A DNA stretch of 64,000 nt from Providencia huaxiensis. GTDB taxonomy: Bacteria; Pseudomonadota; Gammaproteobacteria; Enterobacterales; Enterobacteriaceae. Numbering within the stretch: position 1 is the first letter of the stretch; every line of letters begins with the position of its first letter. The notes below the pieces were generated by a model. The model did no database searches, was not told the origin of the DNA, and worked only from the letters and a program-made list of their open reading frames with translations. The position numbers were made by a program, and so were the translations under genes. The stretch covers positions 3,782,001 through 3,846,000 of the forward strand of contig NZ_CP031123.2 of assembly GCF_002843235.3 (NCBI RefSeq), given 5' to 3'. Positions 12,153 through 20,737 of the stretch are shown here, piece by piece.

Positions 12153-15050
12153 ATGAGAAAAACCTTTATATCAGTATCAATAACTTTATTACCATTCATA
12201 TTCACAAATACTCTAATAGCAAAAAATCATATTTTAGAATTAGAGAAAAACATTATCGATACAAGAAATACATGGCTTGAGGATATAAAACACAATGTTA
12301 TTAATAATACCCCTAAAGAAGGCAGCGAAGTTGCTGAGCAAGATAGGCTTATTAGCAATGAATACATCAATATCACAGGTGAAAGAAAAAATTTAGCACA
12401 CGCAGATAAATCCCAAAGCTCAGATTATTTATTTAACAGTTATCAAACGATACTGTTTGGCGAACAGGGTATTAATATAAAAGACCATAAACAATATAAA
12501 GAAATCCGTTCGTTACATGATACAAGCACTCGTGCTTATGATGAAAAAAAACAACGTACTAGGTCGATTGATTTTATTCTAAAAGACCATTTTAAGCGTG
12601 GTCGTCCTTACCAAGTATTGGATGACGAAGGTCATTATATTGCAGGTTATTCACATATACAGGGCTCATCTTACCCTAGCGGCCATACGTGGAATGGTTT
12701 TAAGCAAGCAGCAGTATTGGCGATGATTTTCCCCGAAAAAGGCAGTGAAACGTTCAACCGAGCGATTGAATACGGTGAAAGCCGCGTGATTGTTGGCGCA
12801 CACTTCGCTACCGATACCATCGCTTCTCGTGTAGGTAATTATTATTTATTATCACAGCTGCTATCCGATGAAAAAAACAGCAAATTCATTGTTGAGTCGG
12901 CTAAAAATATTCGTACAGATATTTCATCGTCATGTTCAAATAACAGTCAAAATTGTCTAACCGTATCTAACCCTATAACCAATGACCATATTGGTTACTA
13001 TGGAAAAAAAGAAACGCAAAAGATATCTATGATCGAGCCTAAAAATATACCTAAAACGGCGGGTTATTTACTTCGATTACGCTTCCCATACTTGAATAAA
13101 ACACAGTGGAACAATATTTTAGCCAGCACTGCGTATCCAAGCCAATCAATTGCGGGTTGGAATATTAAAGAAAATGATCCAAATAGCTATTGGGGGTTAA
13201 TTAACTTACCTGCGGCTCATCATGGCCCCTCCTATTTATATGAAAACTTTATCGTCAATCAAGACGTTAATGACTTTGATATTGCTAATTTCGGTAAACT
13301 AGATGAATGGAAAAATAATATTCAAGGTACGGGAAAGTTAACGAAACAAGGCCAAGGGACATTAGTATTATCTGGCAACAATACCTTCGCAGGCTTTACA
13401 GTAAACCAAGGCCATTTAGTCTTAACGGGTGAGAATAAATACTCGCAAAAATCCCATATAAATGGCGGAACGGTTACCCTTAAAAAACACTTAGATTCCG
13501 CAGTTGATGTCCAGAAAGGAACGTTAGTCTTAGATGACGGAAAAATCGGTGCTTCGGTGAATATTAACCACCACGGTTTACTGACGGGCAATGGGAGCAT
13601 TCGACAATTAACCGCTAACCAAGGTGCAGTTGTTGCACCCGGTCACTCAATTGGCACAATTAACATCATTGATTCCGTAACTTTTGCACCCAACAGCCAT
13701 TATTTGGTTGAAATCAATTCAGCAGGTAAAAACGATAAGGTCATCAGCCAAGGCTCGGCTTTATTAAAAGGTGGTACCGTCAGTGTCACGCTTGAAAATC
13801 AAAATAACCCGCTTTCTAAGCAAGATATCCACCAGTTATTTGATACACAATATACGATATTAAGCGCTCAAAAGGGGATTGATGGCCAATTTGATGCTGT
13901 TGTGCCTAATTACCAGTTTATTGGAACGACACTAAATTACACCCCCAAAGAGGTTACACTTAAGGTAGGGCGCAATAACACTGCATTTTCCAGTGCGGCT
14001 GCAACGCAAAACCAAACCGCTGTGGCTAACGCCATTGAAACGCTTCCTACGCACCATGCTCTCTATAACCAAACGTTAAAAAGCCAAACAAAACAACAAG
14101 CTCAAGCGATATTTCACAATGTCACCGGGCAAATATACGCTGACCTATTATCCAATCAAATAAATAATAGCCGTCAGATTAAAGAAACAGTACTTGAACA
14201 AGCTCGCTTGTCTGGATCATGGAGTAGCGAAAGCAAAGGCAATGTATGGGTCAAAATGCTCTATGATTGGGATAAAACGACTGGTGATAACAATGCCACT
14301 GGGTATAAGTCATCAAATTATGGTCTATTGCTTGGGGCAAATCGACGTTTTATCAATGAAAAAATGACATTGGGTATCGCGGCAGGGTTTAGTCAAAGCA
14401 CCTTATCTAGCGGCCTAGACCACGGTAACAGTAACAACTACCATGCCGCCATTTATGGTAGCGCTTTATGGCAACCTATCGCGGTTCGTGCTGGGCTCGG
14501 TCACACTTCACATCTTATTCATACCGAACGCTCAATTAGTGATGGCACAAGTCACTCTGCGAGCTATTATACCAACACACATCAAGCTTTTATGGAGCTG
14601 GCCTATCCAATTAACTCAAATGGGATAAATATTGAGCCATTCACCAATCTCACTTATATCAGCGCAATGAATCATGCTATTAATGAAAACATCAACAACA
14701 CATCACTACAGGCACGTAAACAGCGCATCAGTACAACGTTATCTACCCTTGGGCTACGCCTTGATAACCAATGGAAATTGAGTAAAACATCAAATATCGG
14801 TTTACACGGTGAGCTTAATTATCAATATCAATATGGGAATTTAAATAGAGGGATAAAATTGAATTTTACTGATACCGCAAGCTCATTTACAACACATAGT
14901 GTTCCTGCATCACGCCATGGTGTCGCATTAAAAATCGGTACTGATATCAATATAAAAGAAAATACTAAGCTATCAATTAATTATAATAAATTTTTATCAA
15001 AAAATTATAGCGATAACAATATTGATGCCAAAATTGCGGTAAGTTTCTAA
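12153..15050 (+). CDS. Autotransporter with N-terminal class A (PAP2) acid phosphatase domain
   Basis: The 965-residue protein has a signal peptide (about 1-23). Its N-terminal third carries the full PAP2 phosphatase signature: K144-x6-R151-P152, then PSGH at 175-178, then S210-R211-x5-H217-x3-D221. H178 and H217 are the expected catalytic histidines. Residues about 390-560 hold passenger-associated beta-helix repeats (GQGTLVLSGNN, GHLVLTGENKY, GTLVLDDGKIG, VVAPGHSIGTI). The last 275 residues form a type V autotransporter beta-barrel ending AKIAVSF. Inferred role: a phosphomonoesterase displayed on or released from the cell surface, perhaps for phosphate scavenging or host signalling. All catalytic residues are present, so activity is plausible. 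Upstream and downstream genes are unrelated. Confidence 0.88.
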   Translation: MRKTFISVSITLLPFIFTNTLIAKNHILELEKNIIDTRNTWLEDIKHNVINNTPKEGSEVAEQDRLISNEYINITGERKNLAHADKSQSSDYLFNSYQTILFGEQGINIKDHKQYKEIRSLHDTSTRAYDEKKQRTRSIDFILKDHFKRGRPYQVLDDEGHYIAGYSHIQGSSYPSGHTWNGFKQAAVLAMIFPEKGSETFNRAIEYGESRVIVGAHFATDTIASRVGNYYLLSQLLSDEKNSKFIVESAKNIRTDISSSCSNNSQNCLTVSNPITNDHIGYYGKKETQKISMIEPKNIPKTAGYLLRLRFPYLNKTQWNNILASTAYPSQSIAGWNIKENDPNSYWGLINLPAAHHGPSYLYENFIVNQDVNDFDIANFGKLDEWKNNIQGTGKLTKQGQGTLVLSGNNTFAGFTVNQGHLVLTGENKYSQKSHINGGTVTLKKHLDSAVDVQKGTLVLDDGKIGASVNINHHGLLTGNGSIRQLTANQGAVVAPGHSIGTINIIDSVTFAPNSHYLVEINSAGKNDKVISQGSALLKGGTVSVTLENQNNPLSKQDIHQLFDTQYTILSAQKGIDGQFDAVVPNYQFIGTTLNYTPKEVTLKVGRNNTAFSSAAATQNQTAVANAIETLPTHHALYNQTLKSQTKQQAQAIFHNVTGQIYADLLSNQINNSRQIKETVLEQARLSGSWSSESKGNVWVKMLYDWDKTTGDNNATGYKSSNYGLLLGANRRFINEKMTLGIAAGFSQSTLSSGLDHGNSNNYHAAIYGSALWQPIAVRAGLGHTSHLIHTERSISDGTSHSASYYTNTHQAFMELAYPINSNGINIEPFTNLTYISAMNHAINENINNTSLQARKQRISTTLSTLGLRLDNQWKLSKTSNIGLHGELNYQYQYGNLNRGIKLNFTDTASSFTTHSVPASRHGVALKIGTDINIKENTKLSINYNKFLSKNYSDNNIDAKIAVSF

Positions 15051-15183
15051 CTCAATATTTTACCTCCCCCTCACGAGTTGTGAGGGGCTAGTCATGACTA
15101 AACATCACGATATTTTACAGTTTTTTACGCCACTATTTTGATTATCTTACCTTTTTTTATGTTATAAACGAATAACACCCTAA

Positions 15184-15200
15184 GTTAACCAGATGTTAAC
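15184..15200 (+). promoter_or_regulatory. Candidate OmpR-family (PmrA/PhoP-type) box upstream of the phosphoethanolamine transferase
   Basis: GTTAAC-N5-GTTAAC places two TTAA cores (15185 and 15196) exactly 11 bp apart, the spacing of PmrA and PhoP boxes. The same bases also make a perfect 9-bp inverted repeat, TAAGTTAAC/GTTAACTTA (15181-15203). The site ends about 60 bp before the gene. PmrA control is the usual one for eptA-type genes; here it is inferred from spacing only. Confidence 0.4.
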
Positions 15201-15262
15201 TTATTATTTTTTAATGACTTCTATAACCTCTGATTAAGGTCAAAAATACGTAAAATAACACT

Positions 15263-16846
15263 ATGATTCGCCAACTTATTATTTCAATTTATGCATTATT
15301 GGTATCTATCATCCCTGTATTTTTTAGTGGAGATATCAGCATTATTGCAGACATTGCCATCATAATTTCAGGGGTGCTTATCATACTGTTATGTGCCGGT
15401 ATTTATCGGTTTTTACTTGGCAAAATTTTTACTGTTTTTGTGTCACTTCTGTGGGCTCTCAATTTATCTGTTTCATTCTTCTTTTATCAAAAACACGATA
15501 TCCGCTTTTCTTCTTCGATTGCAGAAACTTTTATCAATACCAATAGCAGCGAAACAGTTGGAATGCTTTCCTATAACATTGGTTATGTTATTTTTTATTT
15601 ACTTGTTTTTTCGGCTTATTTAGCCTGTATCCATCAATGCGCAAAATATATGAAGCGTCGTATTACAGCGGTAAGTATGGCACTAATTTGTGGTTACCTA
15701 TTAGCCATTCCAGCCTATTACGCATCATTACTTAGCAAACCCGATAGCGCTTTATTGATCACGGAAAAATACTTCTTAAGCACCCCTTTCTATAATGCTG
15801 CAGCTTTAGTCAAAAATTTATATGAAAACCGAGGGATAAAAAAAATATCATCACAAGAAGTGGCTTTTAACTACCAGAAAAATGCGTCTGAAACTGAAAT
15901 CTATGTTCTTGTCATTGGTGAATCATTGCGCCGTGACCATATGGGTTTTTACGGCTATCAATATGAAACAACACCCAATTTAAATCAGCGAAAATCACAA
16001 ATATTGGCGTTTCAACAAGCCTATTCCCCTGCACCGGTGACTATCTTGTCAGTCCCTATTTCACTGTCTAATATTCGCTTTGAGCAAATGCAGGATAAAT
16101 CACACTATTCGGACAATATCATTTCATTAGCCAATCATGCAGGCTTTAAAACCTATTGGGTCAGCAACCAGGGAAAAACTAATAAACGTACCAGTATTAT
16201 TTCTGCTATTGCTTCTATGTCACAAAAGAAAGCTTGGAACGAATTTGTCGGCTACGATGAAGAGCTGCAAGATGACTTCAATAATGCTATCAATGACCCC
16301 ACTGATAAGAAAAAGCTCATTGTGTTACATACTTATGGCAGCCATGAACCTGCCTGTAACCGCTTCCCTGAAACTGAACTAAAAACATTCAGTGGCCAAG
16401 AAGATGACGATTGCTACGACAGTTCAGTAGCATATACCGATAAATTTATCGAAAACCTAATACAACAACTCGAAGGGAAACCTGCGACTTTGATGTACTA
16501 TTCAGACCATGCGTTGCAACGCCTAGACAGCGATAACAATATTCACTACCACCATGGCGTTAACAACCCAAGAAAAGAAGCCTATGAAATTCCTTTGCTG
16601 ATTTGGTACAGCGAAAGTGCCAGTAAACCAAACATCAAACCAGTAAACTTGCAGTCACCTTATTCTACAGCGAATAATTATTGGCTAATCAGTGATTGGC
16701 TTAATATACAACAAGGTTCGCAACAAGCTTGCTTATCACCTTTACGTGAATGTCATCAACCCAATAAGAATATTCAGGTCATTGATGGCAATCGAAATAT
16801 TTTATCCATTAGCCAATTACCTTCTGAGACGATAGATCCACAATAA
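15263..16846 (+). CDS. Phosphoethanolamine transferase (EptA/CptA-type sulfatase-fold inner-membrane enzyme)
   Basis: The 527-residue protein has about five N-terminal membrane helices (residues 3-150) followed by a periplasmic alkaline-phosphatase/sulfatase domain. Metal and catalytic residues can be placed: E220 in VIGESLRRDHMGFYGY, the probable nucleophile T260 in APVTILSVP, and D415-H416 in YYSDHALQR. The family moves phosphoethanolamine from phosphatidylethanolamine to lipid A or LPS core sugars, lowering surface charge and altering response to cationic peptides such as polymyxin. Which LPS position this one modifies cannot be told from sequence. It stands alone, with a candidate two-component regulator box upstream. 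Confidence 0.85.
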   Translation: MIRQLIISIYALLVSIIPVFFSGDISIIADIAIIISGVLIILLCAGIYRFLLGKIFTVFVSLLWALNLSVSFFFYQKHDIRFSSSIAETFINTNSSETVGMLSYNIGYVIFYLLVFSAYLACIHQCAKYMKRRITAVSMALICGYLLAIPAYYASLLSKPDSALLITEKYFLSTPFYNAAALVKNLYENRGIKKISSQEVAFNYQKNASETEIYVLVIGESLRRDHMGFYGYQYETTPNLNQRKSQILAFQQAYSPAPVTILSVPISLSNIRFEQMQDKSHYSDNIISLANHAGFKTYWVSNQGKTNKRTSIISAIASMSQKKAWNEFVGYDEELQDDFNNAINDPTDKKKLIVLHTYGSHEPACNRFPETELKTFSGQEDDDCYDSSVAYTDKFIENLIQQLEGKPATLMYYSDHALQRLDSDNNIHYHHGVNNPRKEAYEIPLLIWYSESASKPNIKPVNLQSPYSTANNYWLISDWLNIQQGSQQACLSPLRECHQPNKNIQVIDGNRNILSISQLPSETIDPQ

Positions 16847-16920
16847 AACTCGATATTTTGGCAATATTTGCTCATAGTTAACAAATATGAATCCAATTTA
16901 CTTATCGAGTCGAGGTTTTA

Positions 16921-17268
16921 ATGTTCGATTTAGTTTTTTTACGTGAATTACTGGTCTCGAGTGTTCACGTACTTCAATTACTTTTAGAAGCAATTTCAGT
17001 TATCTGCGTAGTGATTGGGTTAATCAAGACCCTGATCGTGTGGATGAAAACCCAAAAAGCACGTACCGCTCGCTATTGTTTTGGTGATTGGCTAGCCACT
17101 GCGTTAGAGTTCCAATTAGCCGCTGATATCTTAGCAACAACCGTTGACCCAGATTTAGATAGCCTCATTAAACTCGGTATTATTGCCGTGATCCGAACAT
17201 TCTTGAACTACTTCTTAGCAAAAGAGTTAGAGCACCAGCCGCCGCAGAATGAACCGGCTCGTCACTAA
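16921..17268 (+). CDS. DUF1622 family membrane protein
   Basis: The 115-residue protein has two or three hydrophobic helices (about 12-40, 60-78 and 83-102). The family core LEFQLAADILATTVDPD and the segment LGIIAVIRTFLNYFLAKELE match my recollection of DUF1622, a small inner-membrane family of unknown function. It starts 74 bp after the phosphoethanolamine transferase and may be co-transcribed with it. A shared terminator with the convergent asd gene follows at once. Confidence 0.75.
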   Translation: MFDLVFLRELLVSSVHVLQLLLEAISVICVVIGLIKTLIVWMKTQKARTARYCFGDWLATALEFQLAADILATTVDPDLDSLIKLGIIAVIRTFLNYFLAKELEHQPPQNEPARH

Positions 17269-17276
17269 TTTAGGTA

Positions 17277-17311
17277 CAAAAAAAACCTGCATATTAAATT
17301 ATGCAGGTTTA
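17277..17311. terminator. Bidirectional Rho-independent terminator between the DUF1622 gene and asd
   Basis: The 10-bp arms AAACCTGCAT and ATGCAGGTTT enclose an 8-nt AT loop. A-runs precede the stem on the plus strand, so asd transcripts (minus) get a T-run (TTTTTTTTGTACC). Confidence 0.8.
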
Positions 17312-17339
17312 TCGAATACGACTTATCGCTGCGCCGCGC

Positions 17340-18452
17340 TTATAATAAAATCCGTAACATACGACGAAGAGGCTCAGCAGCTCCCCACAGTAATTGGTCA
17401 CCAACCGTAAAGGCAGATAAGTATTCAGGGCCCATATTCAGTTTACGCAAGCGGCCAACAGGGGTGCTAAGCGTGCCAGTGACTGCCGCTGGAGTTAACT
17501 CACGCATAGTGATTTCGCGGTCATTAGGAACCACTTTCACCCAATCATTATGTGAGGCAAGCAATTGCTCAATTTCACTCAACGGAACATCTTTTTTCAG
17601 CTTCAATGTGAAAGCTTGGCTATGACAGCGCAGCGCACCCACACGAACACATAACCCATCAACTGGAATAATATTATTGCCCGTTTCTAAAATTTTATTG
17701 GTTTCTGCTTGGCCCTTCCACTCTTCGCGGCTTTGGCCATTTTCTAACGCTTTATCAATCCATGGGATCAGGCTACCCGCTAATGGTACGCCAAACGCAT
17801 CCGTTGGCATTGTGCCACTGCGAGTGAAATCTGTGACTTTTTTCTCGATATCTAAAATAGCGGAGGCCGGGTCTTGGAGTTCTTTAGCCACTTGCGTGTG
17901 CAAAGACCCCATTTGTGCCAGAAGCTCACGCATATTTCGAGCCCCAGCCCCTGATGCCGCTTGATAAGTTGCCACAGATGCCCATTCCACTAAATTATTA
18001 GTGAACAACCCACCTAAAGACATCAACATTAAACTTACCGTACAATTCCCACCGACAAAGGTCTTAATGCCTTTATTTAAGCCGTCTTGGATATGTTGGT
18101 TGTTCACGGGATCAAGAATAATAATCGCATCATCTTTCATACGTAATGAAGACGCAGCATCAATCCAGTAACCATTCCAGCCAGACTCACGAAGTTTAGG
18201 ATAAACTTCATTCGTGTAGTCGCCGCCTTGGCAGCTAATAATAATATCCAATGCTTTTAGTGCATCGATATCAAAAGCATCTTGTAAAACGCTACGATGG
18301 CCACCATAAACCGGCGCTTCTGCACCCTGTTGTGACGTGGTAAAAAATACAGGACGGATCGCATCAAAATCACGTTCTTCGACCATTCTCTGCATCAATA
18401 CTGAGCCGACCATTCCACGCCAGCCAACAAACCCTACATTTTTCATTTTCAC
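17340..18452 (-). CDS. asd: Aspartate-semialdehyde dehydrogenase
   Basis: The enzyme reduces L-aspartyl phosphate to aspartate semialdehyde with NADPH, the branch point to lysine/diaminopimelate, threonine and methionine. The 370-residue product (368 from the second Met, which matches the E. coli start MKNVGFIGWRG) has the Rossmann motif [10 protein letters not shown], the catalytic cysteine in [11 protein letters not shown], and the substrate-binding [12 protein letters not shown] block. It is encoded alone. The leader contains an unusual long-range inverted repeat at 18482-18565 described separately. Confidence 0.97.
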   Translation of the reverse strand: MKMKNVGFVGWRGMVGSVLMQRMVEERDFDAIRPVFFTTSQQGAEAPVYGGHRSVLQDAFDIDALKALDIIISCQGGDYTNEVYPKLRESGWNGYWIDAASSLRMKDDAIIILDPVNNQHIQDGLNKGIKTFVGGNCTVSLMLMSLGGLFTNNLVEWASVATYQAASGAGARNMRELLAQMGSLHTQVAKELQDPASAILDIEKKVTDFTRSGTMPTDAFGVPLAGSLIPWIDKALENGQSREEWKGQAETNKILETGNNIIPVDGLCVRVGALRCHSQAFTLKLKKDVPLSEIEQLLASHNDWVKVVPNDREITMRELTPAAVTGTLSTPVGRLRKLNMGPEYLSAFTVGDQLLWGAAEPLRRMLRILL

Positions 18453-18481
18453 TCACCCTGTTCGTTTAAATTTTTACCAAG

Positions 18482-18565
18482 AAATTTCTAGTTTCGACCC
18501 CACAAAGTAAATACCGTCATTGTTATCATTCATTCAGTATTCACAAAAATTGAAACTAGAAATTT
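18482..18565 (-). repeat. 14-bp inverted repeat in the asd upstream region
   Basis: AAATTTCTAGTTTC at 18482-18495 and its exact complement GAAACTAGAAATTT at 18552-18565 flank 56 nt, beginning 30 bp upstream of the asd start. It could be a regulator's paired sites or, if transcribed, a long stem in the asd leader. It matches no riboswitch class that I know. Confidence 0.6.
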
Positions 18566-18674
18566 TTCGGATGTATTAAACCTGACAAAATATGCATCCA
18601 TGTGCAAGTGAATTTCATCACTAATAATAAGAAGATTAGTAATCATGCTAATGATCGAGGGGATCAGTGGACAA

Positions 18675-18728
18675 AAAAACAAATAAAAAAAAGCCACGGC
18701 AGAGAGCAATAATCTGCAATGGCTAAGC
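18675..18728 (-). terminator. Rho-independent terminator of ykgM-ykgO
   Basis: On the minus strand AGCCATTGCAGA pairs imperfectly with TCTGCCGTGGCT across a short loop and is followed by eight T residues and further T-rich sequence. It lies about 55 bp after ykgO. The remaining sequence up to the asd leader (18566-18674) shows nothing further. Confidence 0.7.
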
Positions 18729-18782
18729 AAATAAAATATAAAGTGATACAGGAAATTTTATAATTATGTTTAAATTCAATAA

Positions 18783-18923
18783 TTAGCGTTTTTTCTTACA
18801 GCCTTGCACTGCTTTAAAACGCGGGTTTGTTTTGCATATCACATACACCCGGCCACGACGGCGAACAATTTGGCAATCTGGATGACGGTTTTTTGCCGTT
18901 TTTAATGAACTCAGTACTTTCAT
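18783..18923 (-). CDS. ykgO: Zinc-independent 50S ribosomal protein L36 paralogue YkgO
   Basis: The 46-residue ORF reads [20 protein letters not shown] and continues [21 protein letters not shown]. It is the C- (zinc-ribbon-poor) type of L36 that replaces RpmJ during zinc starvation. An in-frame ATG at 18929 would add two residues (MKMKV) and overlaps the ykgM stop as ATGA, so translation may be coupled; the 18923 start matches E. coli. It is transcribed with ykgM. Confidence 0.93.
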   Translation of the reverse strand: MKVLSSLKTAKNRHPDCQIVRRRGRVYVICKTNPRFKAVQGCKKKR

Positions 18924-18925
18924 CT

Positions 18926-19186
18926 TCATTTACCCTCTGACTGTAAAAAACGACCAAAACGCTTCTGGAACTGTGCCGTTTTGCCTTCCTGAGAAATCAT
19001 TTTCTGTTTACCGGTATAAAACGGATGTGACTGAGAAGAGACATCAAGCGTGACATACGGAAATATTTCACCCTCATACTCGATTGTTTTTTCAGTTTTT
19101 ATTGTTGAGCCTACTTTGAAATAGGCATCTGCACTTGTGTCATGAAAAACCACGGTACGGTATTGTGGATGGATCCCCTGTTTCAT
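18926..19186 (-). CDS. ykgM: Zinc-independent 50S ribosomal protein L31 type B (YkgM)
   Basis: The 86-residue protein starts at the ATG 19186 ([18 protein letters not shown]), chosen because AGGTGG lies 5 nt upstream; an alternative GTG at 19195 overlaps that ribosome site. The body has the type B L31 features [15 protein letters not shown] and FQKRFGRF and lacks the zinc-binding cysteines of RpmE. It substitutes for zinc-containing L31 so that ribosomes release zinc under starvation. It overlaps ykgO and lies under a perfect Zur palindrome. Confidence 0.95.
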   Translation of the reverse strand: MKQGIHPQYRTVVFHDTSADAYFKVGSTIKTEKTIEYEGEIFPYVTLDVSSQSHPFYTGKQKMISQEGKTAQFQKRFGRFLQSEGK

Positions 19187-19205
19187 AATAACCACCTAAA
19201 TGTTA

Positions 19206-19220
19206 TGTTATAATATAACA
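19206..19220. promoter_or_regulatory. Zur box of ykgM-ykgO
   Basis: TGTTATAATATAACA is a perfect 7-bp palindrome around a central A and equals the core of the enterobacterial Zur consensus. It lies 20 bp upstream of the ykgM start. It should repress ykgM-ykgO when zinc is plentiful. Confidence 0.88.
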
Positions 19221-19436
19221 ATATAGCATTTGAGATAGCGGTGCAATTATTTTTATTCAAAAAGGTTCAAAAAAGCGAAAAGTTAAGAAAAGAGTCCATA
19301 TACAAAATAAAAACCAAAACAGTAATTTATCCTCTGATGAACTTTTGTATAATTAGACCAGTAGATTCCATCACTTATTATTTATCAAATAGATACATTA
19401 TCTTTTTAATAAATAAACCATTAGGGGAAGATGAAA

Positions 19437-20348
19437 ATGTATTACGGCTTTGACATGGGCGGGACAAAAATTGAACTTGCCGTCTTTGATAACGAATTAA
19501 ATCAGGTCTGGCAAAAGCGTGTTCCTACACCCAAAGATGACTACCAAACGCTCTTAAATACATTTCTTGAGCTCACACGAGAAGCAGATGAAAAATTTAA
19601 CTGCCAAGGAAAAGTGGGTGTTGGCGTTCCGGGTATCGTAAACCACGTTGAAGGAACCGTATTTACAACCAATGTCCCTACTGCACAATACAAACCTTTA
19701 ATTCATGATCTTGCTAATATATTACAGCGCCCAGTAAAAGTAGAAAATGATGCAAATTGCTTTGCATTATCAGAAGCTTGGGACCCTGATTTCAAACGCT
19801 ACCCTACCGTTCTTGGCTTAATTTTAGGGACTGGTGTGGGCGGTGGGTTCATTATAAATGGTAAAGTTTTATCCGGTAAAAATGGAATTGCAGGGGAAAT
19901 AGGCCACATGAACCTCAGCGTTCGTGGAGCCAAGCTATTAGGGGAAAAAGTTCCTGAAATAACTTGTGGCTGTGGCCAAACAGCTTGCTTTGAAACCTAT
20001 TTATCCGGCCCGGGCTTTGAGCGTATTTATTCTTCATTCAACAATGAAAAACGTTCGGCTATCGAAATTATTGAGCTATATAAACAAGGTGATATTCAAG
20101 CAAAAGAGCATGTTAACCGCTATATGTCATTACTTGCGATGTTTATGGGGCAAATTGTCACTGTTTTTGACCCCGACTTAGTGGTTATTGGTGGAGGGTT
20201 ATCACAGTTTGAAGAGATCTATAAACAACTACCAGAAGTGCTTCCACAATACCTATATGGTATAGCAACATTACCTGCAATCGAAAAAGCACGTTATGGT
20301 GACTCTGGAGGCGCACGAGGTGCGGCATTCCTGAACTTGATAGACTAA
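19437..20348 (+). CDS. nagK: N-acetyl-D-glucosamine kinase (ROK family)
   Basis: The 303-residue protein has the length of E. coli NagK and starts at ATG 19437 (MYYGFDMGGTKIELAVFD), 8 nt after AGGGGA; the ATG at 19431 is too close to that site. It phosphorylates free GlcNAc from cell-wall recycling to GlcNAc-6-phosphate. The ROK features present are DMGGTK near the N-terminus, ENDANCFALSEAW (catalytic Asp), ILGTGVGGG, EIGHMNLS, and the zinc-binding CGCGQTACFETYLSG. It appears monocistronic. A 9-bp stem-loop (20361-20392) follows, but its T-run lies on the wrong side for a standard terminator. Confidence 0.92.
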   Translation: MYYGFDMGGTKIELAVFDNELNQVWQKRVPTPKDDYQTLLNTFLELTREADEKFNCQGKVGVGVPGIVNHVEGTVFTTNVPTAQYKPLIHDLANILQRPVKVENDANCFALSEAWDPDFKRYPTVLGLILGTGVGGGFIINGKVLSGKNGIAGEIGHMNLSVRGAKLLGEKVPEITCGCGQTACFETYLSGPGFERIYSSFNNEKRSAIEIIELYKQGDIQAKEHVNRYMSLLAMFMGQIVTVFDPDLVVIGGGLSQFEEIYKQLPEVLPQYLYGIATLPAIEKARYGDSGGARGAAFLNLID

Positions 20349-20454
20349 TCTTACTTTTTTGCGCTTCATAATAGTTTTCATCCATGAAGCGCGAATTTAT
20401 CACTTTAATCTTATTAATCCCCCCCATTTTGTACTTTAAACACGCTTATTATAG

Positions 20455-20483
20455 TTGAGAATGATTATCATCAACTTGATTAT
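20455..20483 (+). promoter_or_regulatory. Promoter with Fur box in the spacer, upstream of yqiJ operon
   Basis: GAGAATGATTATCATCAAC at 20457-20475 matches 16 of 19 positions of the classical Fur box. It overlaps a possible sigma70 promoter, TTGAGA (20455-20460), 17 bp, GATTAT (20478-20483), which bound Fur would block. Transcription would run toward yqiJ at 20738. The about 250-nt leader contains a small hairpin GTCTTA/TAAGAC near 20511-20532. Either the operon or a short iron-regulated RNA could be the target. Confidence 0.6.
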
Positions 20484-20737
20484 TAATGGTAAAATCCTAT
20501 CTCATTAATGTCTTACTATTATCGATAAGACTTTAGGAATAACTTCACCAAATAAAGCTGGATAAACAACCAGTACTATAAGAGACTTCAAAAAATTAAA
20601 AGTGCTTATAGACTAGTCTGATACTGCTATTAATTAAAAAATATATTATTAAGCTAAATAATTTTATGGTGATAAATTAAACAAACGTTCCTTTTCACGT
20701 AAGCTCAATAATGCATTAATAATAAAGAGAAAACCCT

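Noticed and set aside
15066-15087. CCCCTCA/TGAGGGG hairpin after the autotransporter as a terminator
   Set aside because: The stem is good, but no T-run follows on either strand, so I did not list it as a terminator.
18453-18600. Lysine riboswitch before asd
   Set aside because: The region is too short and lacks the multi-helix lysine aptamer; only the single inverted repeat is visible.
20361-20392. Stem-loop after nagK as a terminator
   Set aside because: The 9-bp stem is real, but the T-run precedes it on the plus strand and an A-run follows it on the minus strand, so it lacks the U-tract in either direction.
20490-20737. RyhB gene downstream of the Fur box
   Set aside because: I could not find the conserved RyhB core or a terminator hairpin with T-run; an unrelated RNA remains possible.
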